Shown piece by piece: positions 25,184 through 33,876 of a stretch of DNA of 57,317 bases. The stretch lies in contig JACPTQ010000075.1 in assembly GCA_016192705.1 (NCBI GenBank), positions 1 through 57,317 on the forward strand, read 5' to 3'. The notes below the pieces were generated by a model. That model was given only the letters and a program-made list of their open reading frames with translations, did no database searches and was not told the origin of the DNA. A program made the position numbers and the translations under genes. Position 1 is the stretch's first letter. Every line of letters begins with the position of its first letter. The DNA is from Deltaproteobacteria bacterium. Its GTDB lineage: Bacteria; Myxococcota; JACPTQ01.

Positions 25184-27469
25184 ATGGAAACCAAGCGGCT
25201 CATTGCGGCCGACGACGTCGGCGTCTTCCCACTTGAGCTGCGCGACGCGCTCGTCGGGAGTGGATTTGAAATCACAAACATCAGGAGTGGCGCCGAACTT
25301 TACCAACGTCTCGCACTCGACCGACCGGCGCTCGCAATCATCGGCTTTCAGATGCCGGATTTGTCGGGTGTTGAGATCTGTCGGCTCGTAAAAGAAAACC
25401 TGTCGCTCAAGCAAATCCCGATCGTCATGATCAACACCGCGCCCTCTGCGGCCGATCGCCAGCAGGCGTTCGATGTGGGTTGCGACGGGTACTTTGACGC
25501 CCCGGTCGATGTTGAGGCGGTCTTCTCGCGTGTTGTGGAGGCCGCCGCCGGAAGTGGCCCAGCCAATCGCCCCCAAACCTTTAGCCACCTCACCGTTGAT
25601 TATCGATCCAACGCCGAGATCTTCTCCGTCTTCTCGGCGGACCCCATCGCGGGTGGAAACGTCTTCATGCGCCTGCGCCGTCCGCCGCCGGTCGGCTCCA
25701 CGGTGCATTTGCGTGTGACGCTGCAAGGCCGCGAACTCATCGACACGTACGCCGAAATCGTCCGCTCAGTTCGCCACGAGGACACTCGGCCCGGCGTCGA
25801 AGCTGGAATGGAACTGCGACTCGTTGATGTCGACGAATCGGCACAAGCTTTCATACAGACGCTCGAGGGCCAACAGTCGTTCGCGTCCGATGTGGCCGAC
25901 GAGGCTTCCCTTGACGTGATCATTCAGCGCATCGCTGAAGCCGTTCGAACAATGGCGGACGAGCAAACGCGCGATCCGATTCTCACGCGTATCGGGTTCT
26001 CGCCGCACATCATGAAACTTTGGGAGCGGTCTGCGTTCGAGGCCTTGGCCGTGGGCAGCGCCATCCAGAACGATTTTTTTAACATCGTTCGCGCCGTTTA
26101 CGGTTTGTCGACCAAGATTGAGTACCACCTCCTTAACTATCGCAACATCGACCTCCTCAGCGACGCCGCACGCGCCAATCTTGGCGAAGCGTCAAAGGAG
26201 AACCTCGGGCTCGCAACCGAAGTTCTTCAAAAGCTGCAAGAGTTCTCGGATCAATCGGTTCGCGCGGGCCGCCTCGAGGACATGAACAACCTCAACATCA
26301 CGCGATCGGCGTTGGTCGAGCAACACCGAAAGCTGCGCTCAGCGATGGCGCGGCAATCCGCAGGCGAAGCCCCCGCACAGGAGAAACCCGCAACGGACGG
26401 AACGCCGCAGCTATACTCCGACCCGGAAATCACTAAACTCGTCGCGGGCATCGCCAACCTTTTCGATTTTCAGTCGCCAACGTCGACGCAATCGCTCGCC
26501 AGCTTCCTCAACATCGACTTCGACCTATCGGGCCTGAACCCCTGGGAAACCGCCGCCTTTGTTGAGGTGAAGTCGAGAACGAAATCGCTCGACGCCGAAT
26601 TCGCGGATTGGGTGCGCGTTCTTGTCGCCTTTCGCCTGAGGATAAGCGATTTCATCGGCAAGATGTCCAGCAAGAAAATTCACGCGTTTGAAAAACAGCA
26701 AGAGGCGGTTTCAACCGCGCGCGACCTGTTCACCCGGACGGAAGCCTGCGTGACGCTCTTTCGAGACGTCATTGTCCGAACTTTGGTTCGAAAATCGTTG
26801 CCGGTCGACCGCATTCGCGAGTTGGTCGCAACCGTCCAACGCCTCCTTGAATCGAGTGTATCCCTTGCGGAACTCCACGACAGGTTTTCCGCCAGCACGG
26901 ATCCGCTCACTCACCGCGCAACGGACCTCGCGGCGTCCATCGCTTCGGTTCTCGCAAGCTCGGACGGTGCCGGGATCGCACTCGAAACGTTTTCTCGCGC
27001 CGGCGTTTTAGGCACCGGAAAGGAAAAAGGGAAGCGAAAATGGGCGCGCTGGGGCGGCCTTAAGGACAAAGGCGAAGGCCGCTTCGCTGTTCTGAAAACG
27101 ACACGCGTCAAGGTTATGATCGCGATCTTGGTTGTCAGTGGGGCGGCGCTGGCGTTCATGTTAACGACAAATCCCGCCAGAATGGTTAAGGACGAAAAAT
27201 TGTTCAAGTCCGTCACCGTCGCGGACCTCCCGGCTATCATTCCCATTGTGCAGCACCCCCGCCCCATTTTGATGGGAGAGAAACTGGGTGTTTATGTCAG
27301 CGCAGCGTGGCTTACCAAACAGAAGGGCGAGCGCGTGGAAGACGTGAAAAAATTCTTCGCCGCGGTGATTCGTAAGTTCCCGGTGGTTTCGCGCATTGCC
27401 ATTTACGATTCCGCCAACAACATTCGTGGGTATATGGAAAAAGGGCAGGCCGCCATCGCCTATGAGTAA
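25184..27469 (+). CDS. Degenerate receiver - PilZ-like - transmembrane protein
   Basis: 761 residues. Residues 1-115 are a receiver fold (LIAADD...IIGFQMPDLSGVE...IVMINTAP...GYFDAPVD), but the phosphoacceptor Asp is Gly54 and the usual Lys of KP is Ala, so it is a pseudo-receiver. Residues about 130-230 match the PilZ-like Myxococcus paralogous domain (GGNVFMRLRRPPPVGSTVHLRVTLQG...GMELRLVDVD), without the RxxxR c-di-GMP motif. A helical region (240-620) follows, then a membrane helix (VMIAILVVSGAALAFML, about 646-662) and a 100-residue C-terminal part. It precedes the pilin-like gene by 108 bases and may act with it or with motility. Confidence 0.8.
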   Translation: METKRLIAADDVGVFPLELRDALVGSGFEITNIRSGAELYQRLALDRPALAIIGFQMPDLSGVEICRLVKENLSLKQIPIVMINTAPSAADRQQAFDVGCDGYFDAPVDVEAVFSRVVEAAAGSGPANRPQTFSHLTVDYRSNAEIFSVFSADPIAGGNVFMRLRRPPPVGSTVHLRVTLQGRELIDTYAEIVRSVRHEDTRPGVEAGMELRLVDVDESAQAFIQTLEGQQSFASDVADEASLDVIIQRIAEAVRTMADEQTRDPILTRIGFSPHIMKLWERSAFEALAVGSAIQNDFFNIVRAVYGLSTKIEYHLLNYRNIDLLSDAARANLGEASKENLGLATEVLQKLQEFSDQSVRAGRLEDMNNLNITRSALVEQHRKLRSAMARQSAGEAPAQEKPATDGTPQLYSDPEITKLVAGIANLFDFQSPTSTQSLASFLNIDFDLSGLNPWETAAFVEVKSRTKSLDAEFADWVRVLVAFRLRISDFIGKMSSKKIHAFEKQQEAVSTARDLFTRTEACVTLFRDVIVRTLVRKSLPVDRIRELVATVQRLLESSVSLAELHDRFSASTDPLTHRATDLAASIASVLASSDGAGIALETFSRAGVLGTGKEKGKRKWARWGGLKDKGEGRFAVLKTTRVKVMIAILVVSGAALAFMLTTNPARMVKDEKLFKSVTVADLPAIIPIVQHPRPILMGEKLGVYVSAAWLTKQKGERVEDVKKFFAAVIRKFPVVSRIAIYDSANNIRGYMEKGQAAIAYE

Positions 27470-27577
27470 CCTGCGCCTACTATCCCACCTCCATGAATTT
27501 CTTGCTGCGCGGCGAGTGAAAGGTGTTTAACCTGAAATGAAGCGGGCCGAATTGTGAAGTGAGGGAGGCGTAACCGG

Positions 27578-28300
27578 ATGCTTCTGCGTAGACGTTTGCG
27601 GCGTGGGTTCACGCTCATCGAGTTGATGATCGTGATCGCCATCATTGGCGTACTCGCGGCGACCGGCGTCGTGAGCTACGGAAAGTACGTTCAGAATTCG
27701 CACCGCGCGGAGGCGTGGAACGTCCTCGGCGACCTCTGCAAATCGCAAAAGGCTTTCTACATGGACAACTACGTCTTTGCGACAACGTTCGCCGAGCTCT
27801 CGGGTTCGTCGTATGGCGACCCCAGCGGGAGCAACCGCATAACGAGAAACCTGCAAGTCACCGATTCCGCAGCCGCGTATTACACCTATGAAATCCGGGA
27901 CGTCATCAACAAGTACGAATGGAATCGAGGTTCGGGGGGACTTCAATTCAAGTCAGGAATGACCGCGACCTCCGAAGCGTCGGTTGACATGATCGCGACG
28001 ATGTACCCACAAACGGTGCAAGGTCAAAGCCTTATCGCGATTTCGGGCGCGCCCTTTATCGAGAGCTGGGGGACGATGGCCAAAGAAACCTCCAACCGCG
28101 ACGTTACGGGCTGCTGGATTTACAAAGACGACACTGGGACATCCGCGGTCGCGGGCTGTTCGTTGACAAGAACGGCGCTCGTGGACGGCGGCGCGCCGGC
28201 TCTCATCGCGCTCATCTTAACGCCGATCGCCCTCATGCTCGTGCTTAGACGCTTCGCGCGGCGCCGGGTGGTTCCGATTTCGGTTCGTCGGGACCGCTGA
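27578..28300 (+). CDS. Type IV pilin-like (prepilin) protein with unusual C-terminal hydrophobic tail
   Basis: 240 residues. RRGFTLIELMIVIAIIGVLA is a class III prepilin signal: cleavage after Gly, Glu5 of the mature protein and the N-terminal helix are present. The middle has pilin features, including YGKYVQNSHRAEAWNVL and a Cys pair (GCW...AGC). After it comes GGAPALIALILTPIALMLVL and a basic cluster (RRFARRR), like a C-terminal sorting/anchor tail, which ordinary pilins lack. GGGAGG lies 11 bases before the ATG. The last 56 bases overlap lgt on the other strand. Confidence 0.82.
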   Translation: MLLRRRLRRGFTLIELMIVIAIIGVLAATGVVSYGKYVQNSHRAEAWNVLGDLCKSQKAFYMDNYVFATTFAELSGSSYGDPSGSNRITRNLQVTDSAAAYYTYEIRDVINKYEWNRGSGGLQFKSGMTATSEASVDMIATMYPQTVQGQSLIAISGAPFIESWGTMAKETSNRDVTGCWIYKDDTGTSAVAGCSLTRTALVDGGAPALIALILTPIALMLVLRRFARRRVVPISVRRDR

Positions 28301-29111
28301 ACAGGCGATAGCGGCGAATGGCCACGACGCCCACGATAAAAACCGCGACGGCGATCCACTGCGATGTCGAGAGGCCGAGCGCTTCGCCGCGCGGATCGTC
28401 GCGAAGAAACTCAATCGCGAAACGGCCAACCGCGTAGGCCAGACAAAACGCCCACCACACAGCGCCATCCCGTCGCGCGCGTTTCCGTAGGAAAAAGAAA
28501 TTGAACGAGAAGATCGCGAGGCACAGGACAAGTTCGTAGAGCTGTGTTGGGTGGAGGGTTGGGGTTGGGGCAACACCAAGAATCTTGGCTGCGGCACTTC
28601 CCGCTGGAAACGAGATCGCCCATGGGACCGCGCTCGGCTGACCATAGCAGCACCCCGCGAGGAGGCACCCGAATCGCCCAAAGACGAGACCCGCGGGAAC
28701 GCCGTAGCCCCACAGATCGAACGCGCGCGCGATCGGGAGGCGGCGGACGCGAATCATGACGGCGGCCGCGACGCCGCCGCCAATGAAACCGCCATAATAC
28801 TGCATGCCACCGCGCCAGAGTCGAAACGATTCGAAGCAGTCCCAGTCGCGAAGGGCGGGTGGAAGACGCTCGGGCGCGAAGCACGCGTTGATGTAATCGT
28901 GAAGCGACCCGTCGAAGAGAATCGACCCAACGCGGGCACCAACGAGCGACGCTAAGAAAATCGCCAAATTCACATCGACGATGTGCGCGCCGTTCATCGC
29001 TAAGCGGCGTCCCTCGTAAACCGAAATCGCGACGCCCGCCAGGTACCCGATCATGAGAAACGTGAAGTAGGGTGGGAGATCGAAGGGGCCGATCGATAAG
29101 ACCGGGAACAT
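28245..29111 (-). CDS. lgt: Prolipoprotein diacylglyceryl transferase
   Basis: 288 residues of a polytopic inner-membrane enzyme that transfers diacylglyceryl from phosphatidylglycerol to the lipobox Cys. The Lgt signature GRFGCLLAGCCYGQP and HPTQLYE are intact, as is the region of the catalytic His/Arg segment (WRGGMQYYGGFIGG, a variant of the HGGL motif). The start ATG 29111 is 3 bases after the lspA stop, so the two lipoprotein-processing genes are cotranscribed. The C-terminal 19 residues overlap the pilin gene convergently. Confidence 0.95.
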   Translation of the reverse strand: MFPVLSIGPFDLPPYFTFLMIGYLAGVAISVYEGRRLAMNGAHIVDVNLAIFLASLVGARVGSILFDGSLHDYINACFAPERLPPALRDWDCFESFRLWRGGMQYYGGFIGGGVAAAVMIRVRRLPIARAFDLWGYGVPAGLVFGRFGCLLAGCCYGQPSAVPWAISFPAGSAAAKILGVAPTPTLHPTQLYELVLCLAIFSFNFFFLRKRARRDGAVWWAFCLAYAVGRFAIEFLRDDPRGEALGLSTSQWIAVAVFIVGVVAIRRYRLFSGPDEPKSEPPGAARSV

Positions 29112-29114
29112 GTT

Positions 29115-30071
29115 TCACGCGGGCGGAGTCGAGAGGGACGACTTTGCCGCAGCTCGGGCACGTCGGCGTTCGCGGAAAGATTGGATGACGAGAAGAAGCA
29201 ACCCCACCACGATCGCCGCGTCGGCGACGTTAAAGGTCGGCCAATGGAGCTCGGCTGGGCAACCCGGCCAATGGTTCGACCCCGTGCACGGGGCGACGTG
29301 CGCAGATTTGTCGACGTACCAATCGATGAAATCGACGACGTAGTTAAAGCGAAGGCGGTCGATGTAGTTTCCGACGGCGCCGCCTAAGACCAGCCCAAGA
29401 ATAACGCGCATCGTGCGGTCTTCGCGCGGGACACGACGGTGGTAGTAAAGGATGAAAAGCACCGCGAGGATCGAAATGATGTGGAAAAAAGGCGTGCGAA
29501 ACCCCTCCCATTTGGGGTCGCGAAAAAGTGACCACGCCGCCCCGGGGTTCTCGACGTAAGTGAAATCAAAGAAACCGGGAATCACGACGACGCGTTCGCG
29601 CAGTTGCTCGTTCGCCTTGTGGAGCATGAAGCGCGCTGTCGCTTGTCCGGCGGCCATCTCCGCGCGCGCATCATAGGCACGGGCTGTGCTGAATTCATCG
29701 CCAACGAACCGCACCTTCTCCACTGCGCCCGCAGGCACGTCGCCGACACGAACCTCGCCGCGTAGACACAGGTCGCCCGCCGCGCACGCGACTTCCCAGA
29801 TCTGCCCCCCGACCGATGTCGTCAATTCATTGAGCGCAAGCGAGCGCGCCCCCCCCGCGCCGACGCTAATAACGATGCCCGACGGCCCGCATCTCGCCAG
29901 CGATAATTCAGTCGTCGGCGTTCCAATGGTGCGGCACGAATACATGAGACGATGAATGGCCCAAATCTTGGTCGCCTGGTCTGCGGCGACGGTCACGGCG
30001 CATACGATGAGCAGCACGCGCGCGTCGGCGACGCCGCGCCCGAATCGCCGGCCCAACGCGCTTAGGGTCAA
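29115..30071 (-). CDS. lspA: Lipoprotein signal peptidase (signal peptidase II) with a large periplasmic insertion
   Basis: 318 residues against about 160 in ordinary LspA. Core motifs are intact: DQATKIW (31-37), FTYVENPGAAWSLF (170-183), GNYIDRL (catalytic Asp238), VVDFIDWY and FNVAD (catalytic Asp284). About 115 extra residues lie between the first helix and the ENPGAAW segment, and about 20 residues with two Cys lie before FNVAD; both should face the periplasm. The start is TTG 30071 in a TTGA overlap with ileS (TTG 30056 also possible); a longer frame to 30302 lies inside ileS and is rejected. Confidence 0.9.
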   Translation of the reverse strand: MTLSALGRRFGRGVADARVLLIVCAVTVAADQATKIWAIHRLMYSCRTIGTPTTELSLARCGPSGIVISVGAGGARSLALNELTTSVGGQIWEVACAAGDLCLRGEVRVGDVPAGAVEKVRFVGDEFSTARAYDARAEMAAGQATARFMLHKANEQLRERVVVIPGFFDFTYVENPGAAWSLFRDPKWEGFRTPFFHIISILAVLFILYYHRRVPREDRTMRVILGLVLGGAVGNYIDRLRFNYVVDFIDWYVDKSAHVAPCTGSNHWPGCPAELHWPTFNVADAAIVVGLLLLVIQSFRERRRARAAAKSSLSTPPA

Positions 30072-32857
30072 GCCACCCCCGCAAGGACAGCCGCACAGCG
30101 CGAGCACACGGCGCCACGCCCTGAAACTTCGTGAACGCCCTCGGCGCGAATCCAGCAACGGTCGCAGCGTGGTGACGTTAGTCGCTCGACACGCACGTTC
30201 ACCGCGCCAACAGCCGCCGCGTCCTCCGACACCGCAACCCGCGAAACAATGAACAACTCGGCCAATCGCGCGCCACCGACTCGCCTCAGCAACACCAGCC
30301 ACTCCCCCGAGGCACCCAGAAAAACGGCCGCGTCAAGCGACGACGCCTTTTGCCGTCGAAGCTCTTCGAGGGCCGAAGTCACCTGCCCGCGCAACTCGAG
30401 AAGCTTCGCAAAATCGCGCTCTCGCTCGTCGTCGATCCACGTGGCCTCCACCACCGGCCATTCGGCGAGCGCCGCAAACGCCGGCGCCCCCGCGCGATGC
30501 GGCAAGAAGCCCCACACTTCCTCGCTCGTGAACGCCATGACCGGTGACAACATCACCGCGAGCGCTTCCGCGGTTCGCCAAAGCACCGTCTGTGCCGCGC
30601 GTCGACGCTCACCCGTCGGGGCATCGCAGTACAAGCGGTCCTTGGCAACGTCGATCGTGAGAGACGATAAATCGACCGCGCAAAAATCAACGACCGCGTG
30701 AACAACCGTGTGAAATTCATACGCGTCGTAAGCCGCCGTCACTTTCGCCACGAGTCGCGCGACACGCGACAGAGCCCATCTATCGTGCTCGCTCATCTTA
30801 TCAACGGGGACCGCGTCGCGGTCGGGCTCAAAATCAAAAAGGTTGCCGAGCAAGAACCGCATCGTGTTTCGCACCTTGCGATACGCTTCGGTGAGGTTCT
30901 TCATGATCTCGTCCGACAAACGAATGTCGTCGCGATAATCCGACGCCGCGACCCAGAGTCGAAGCAACTCGGCGCCGTATTTCGACAGAACCTCCTCGGC
31001 GGTGATCACGTTCCCAACCGACTTCGACATCTTGCGGCCGTCGCCATCGACGACGAAACCATGCGTGAGAACCGCCCGATACGGTGCGCGCCCGCGCGTC
31101 GCGACCGCCGACAAAAGCGCGCTGTGAAACCATCCACGGTGCTGGTCGCTCCCCTCGAGGTAGAGATCCGTGAGCGTGCCATTTCCATACGCCGCCTCGA
31201 CAACGGCCGCGTAAGAAACGCCGGACTCAAACCACACATCGAGAATGTCGCGCTCCTTTTCGAAGTCGCGCCCCCCGCACTTCCCACATCGCACACCAGC
31301 CGGAACAAGCTCCTCGGCGGCGCGCGTATACCACACATCGGCGCCCTCAGCCGCGAACCGCTCGGCGAGCGCATCCACAACTGCGCCCGACAACGTTACG
31401 TCGCCGCATCCGCGACAATACAGGGCCGGGATCGGCACGCCCCACGCGCGTTGTCGCGAAATACACCAGTCCGGCCGATGCTCAATCATCCCGCGAATTC
31501 GCTCGCGCCCCCACGGCGGAATCCACCGCGTTTCATCAATCGCGGCAAGCGATTGCGTGCGCAGATTGTTTGTCGCCATCGAAATGAACCACTGCTCGGT
31601 CGCTCGATAGATGACCGGTTTCTTACAGCGCCAACAGTGCGCGTACTGGTGTTCGATCGTCGCCTCCGGCCGATTCAAGAGCGCCCCCCGGTCGACGAGC
31701 CGCGCGATGATCTTTGCGTTCGCGTCAAACACACCCTGCCCCGCCCACTCGCCCGCTTCATCCGTGTACCGCCCATCTTTATCAACTGGCGCATACGGCT
31801 CGAGCCCGTACGCTCGGCCAACCGCATAGTCCTCTTCGCCGTGTCCCGGCGCCGTGTGCACGCACCCAGTCGCCTCGAGCGTGACGTGGTCGCCGAGCAC
31901 CACCAGTGAATCGCGCTCGATAAAGGGATGCCGGGCCCGCAATCTGTCGAGCGCCTCACCCTTCACGCGCGCGCGAACCACCGCGCCCATCCAGCCGAGC
32001 GCCGCCGCGACTTTTTCAATAAGCGGCTCCGCCACCACAAAAACGCGTTCGCCCACTTCAACCGCTGCGTACGTCGCCTTCGGGTGAACCGCTATCGCCA
32101 AGTTCGCAACGAGCGTCCACGGCGTCGTCGTCCAAATAACAATTGCCGCCGGCTTCTCACCCCATTCCTTCGGCGCGTCTGGAAACGGAAACGCCACGTA
32201 AACCGACGGCGAGCGGTGATTCTCAAATTCGACCTCGGCCTGAGCCAGCGCCGTTCGACACGAAAGACACCAGTGTACCGGTTTCTTCGCGCGGTACACC
32301 GCCCCAGCGTGAACGAACTTCCCAAGTTCCCGCACGATCGTCGCCTCGTAACTCTTGTCGATCGTGCGATACGGCGCGGCCCACCGCGCGAGAACCCCCA
32401 GCCGCTTAAAATCGGCCCGCTGGATATCGATAAAACGCTCCGCATAACCGCGACAGGCCGCTCGAAATGCCGCTTCGCCCATTTGGCGTTTTTTCTCGCC
32501 GCCAATTTCCTTGTCGACGGCGAGCTCAATCGGCAATCCGTGACAATCCCAACCCGGAATGAATTCGGTCGTCGCCCCGCGCAAATTCCGAAACCGGACG
32601 ACGATGTCCTTCAACACTTTGTTGAGGCAGTGCCCGAGATGAATCCGACCGTTGGCGTATGGCGGCCCATCGTGCATCACAAAACGACCGCGCCCACCGC
32701 CGCGCGCGACGCATTGCTCATAAAGTTGCTCGCGCTCCCACGTGGAAATGAAATCCGGCTCACGCCGAACCAAATCCGCCTTCATCGGGAACTCGGTGCG
32801 CGGGAGATTGAGTGTCCCCTTGAGATCAGCAGCACCGGCTGTCTTCACGTCACTCAT
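30068..32857 (-). CDS. ileS: Isoleucyl-tRNA synthetase
   Basis: 929 residues, class I synthetase charging tRNA-Ile. HIGH motif GPPYANGRIHLGH, the CP1 editing domain (TTTPWTLVANLA and GCVHTAPGHGEEDY), KMSKS motif GRKMSKSVGN and a C-terminal zinc-binding segment (CDRCW...CSRC) are all visible, and length is typical of the bacterial type. ATG 32857 is followed by the normal LNLPRTEFPMKADL start. First gene of an ileS-lspA-lgt unit, an order common in proteobacteria. The preceding lipoprotein gene is 13 bases upstream on the same strand and may share its transcript. Confidence 0.98.
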   Translation of the reverse strand: MSDVKTAGAADLKGTLNLPRTEFPMKADLVRREPDFISTWEREQLYEQCVARGGGRGRFVMHDGPPYANGRIHLGHCLNKVLKDIVVRFRNLRGATTEFIPGWDCHGLPIELAVDKEIGGEKKRQMGEAAFRAACRGYAERFIDIQRADFKRLGVLARWAAPYRTIDKSYEATIVRELGKFVHAGAVYRAKKPVHWCLSCRTALAQAEVEFENHRSPSVYVAFPFPDAPKEWGEKPAAIVIWTTTPWTLVANLAIAVHPKATYAAVEVGERVFVVAEPLIEKVAAALGWMGAVVRARVKGEALDRLRARHPFIERDSLVVLGDHVTLEATGCVHTAPGHGEEDYAVGRAYGLEPYAPVDKDGRYTDEAGEWAGQGVFDANAKIIARLVDRGALLNRPEATIEHQYAHCWRCKKPVIYRATEQWFISMATNNLRTQSLAAIDETRWIPPWGRERIRGMIEHRPDWCISRQRAWGVPIPALYCRGCGDVTLSGAVVDALAERFAAEGADVWYTRAAEELVPAGVRCGKCGGRDFEKERDILDVWFESGVSYAAVVEAAYGNGTLTDLYLEGSDQHRGWFHSALLSAVATRGRAPYRAVLTHGFVVDGDGRKMSKSVGNVITAEEVLSKYGAELLRLWVAASDYRDDIRLSDEIMKNLTEAYRKVRNTMRFLLGNLFDFEPDRDAVPVDKMSEHDRWALSRVARLVAKVTAAYDAYEFHTVVHAVVDFCAVDLSSLTIDVAKDRLYCDAPTGERRRAAQTVLWRTAEALAVMLSPVMAFTSEEVWGFLPHRAGAPAFAALAEWPVVEATWIDDERERDFAKLLELRGQVTSALEELRRQKASSLDAAVFLGASGEWLVLLRRVGGARLAELFIVSRVAVSEDAAAVGAVNVRVERLTSPRCDRCWIRAEGVHEVSGRGAVCSRCAAVLAGVA

Positions 32858-32870
32858 CTGTGCGAAATCA

Positions 32871-33797
32871 TCAGCCCGCGTCAGCCGTCGCCGGGCAGTT
32901 CATGTTGGTCGGGATGCAATCGACGTTCGGGTCGCCGTTACACATGTAGTTGGCTGGACAGTTGAACCCATCACAATCCTGTAAACAGAAACAGGTGCCA
33001 CCATCGCTGCAGTTTCCTGTCACAAAAGTCTGCGTCCCCGCGTCAACGAGCGGCCGGCAATAAACGGCCCCTGGCGTGTACGGCGCCACCGTGCCGATGC
33101 AATCACTGTCTTTTGTGCAGGAGCCGCACAAGTTTGGATTCGAACATCCCGCGTCGACGCAGTATTGCCCGGCATCGCATGTCCCCGTCGGTGCTGACGC
33201 GCTGCACGCGGGCGGAGGCGCACACCCGCCATCAAAGCACACCGACCCGGCGTCGCACGAACCGCTCGGCACAGACGCGCTGCACGCCCCAGGAACGCAG
33301 AAAAATCCGGCGTCGTGATCGATGAAGCCACACGCTGCGCTCGGATAACAGTTTTGCGCCTGCAGTCCGTAACCGGGTGCGCACCATATGGCGATGGCCG
33401 GATTCTTGGGAACGTTGTATCCGACACCCGCTGCCTGTCCGTTAATCTGCAAGAATCCACCGTCCGGGTAACTGCCACAAATCCCACAGAATCCGATGGG
33501 GCCAATTCCGACGATGTCACATTCAGCCTCGGTTTCACCGCCGCCTCCATCGGGATCGCAAAGGGTTGACACAACCGAGCCGCCCGCGTCGGTCCCCGCA
33601 TCGCTTCCACCAAGACCCGCGTCGTTCCCCGCGTTCCCACCCGCATCGGCCCCGCCGCCGCCACCGGCATCGAACGGCGTGATAACGACCCCACCATCGG
33701 TCGGGGTGCTCGACTTTGACGAGCACGCCTCTGTAGCAGCGGTCGCGATTAGCGCAACACCGATAAAACACGCAAATCTCAAGTCCCGTTTCGCCAT
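32871..33797 (-). CDS. Cys-rich Asp-Ala-Gly lipoprotein
   Basis: 308 residues. The signal peptide ends TATEAC (lipobox), followed by a Gly/Asp/Ala tether (DAGGGGGADAGGNAG...). The mature part holds many Cys in repeated units (GACSASVPSGSCDAGSVCFDGGC; PACSASAPTGTCDAGQYCVDAGC is split here into two adjoining parts of the same pattern) and ends with CFCLQDCDGFNCPANYMC. These resemble EGF/Dickkopf-like Cys repeats seen in myxobacterial surface proteins. Start ATG 33797 has GGAGG 5 bases upstream; an in-frame TTG 12 bases earlier is weaker. Function unknown. Divergent from miaB. Confidence 0.85.
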   Translation of the reverse strand: MAKRDLRFACFIGVALIATAATEACSSKSSTPTDGGVVITPFDAGGGGGADAGGNAGNDAGLGGSDAGTDAGGSVVSTLCDPDGGGGETEAECDIVGIGPIGFCGICGSYPDGGFLQINGQAAGVGYNVPKNPAIAIWCAPGYGLQAQNCYPSAACGFIDHDAGFFCVPGACSASVPSGSCDAGSVCFDGGCAPPPACSASAPTGTCDAGQYCVDAGCSNPNLCGSCTKDSDCIGTVAPYTPGAVYCRPLVDAGTQTFVTGNCSDGGTCFCLQDCDGFNCPANYMCNGDPNVDCIPTNMNCPATADAG

Positions 33798-33876
33798 CGC
33801 CGCCTCCAACGAATGAGGGAGCGAGAATGCCAGAAACGGGCATCGCCCGCAACGCTATTCTCGGAGGGCGCGCGCA

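Noticed and set aside
27470-27577. Sigma54 promoter before the pilin-like gene
   Set aside because: TTGCT is present, but no GG at the required distance upstream.
30072-30302. Longer LspA frame reaching into ileS
   Set aside because: The added residues are an out-of-frame reading of the IleS C-terminus; starts at the ileS stop fit better.
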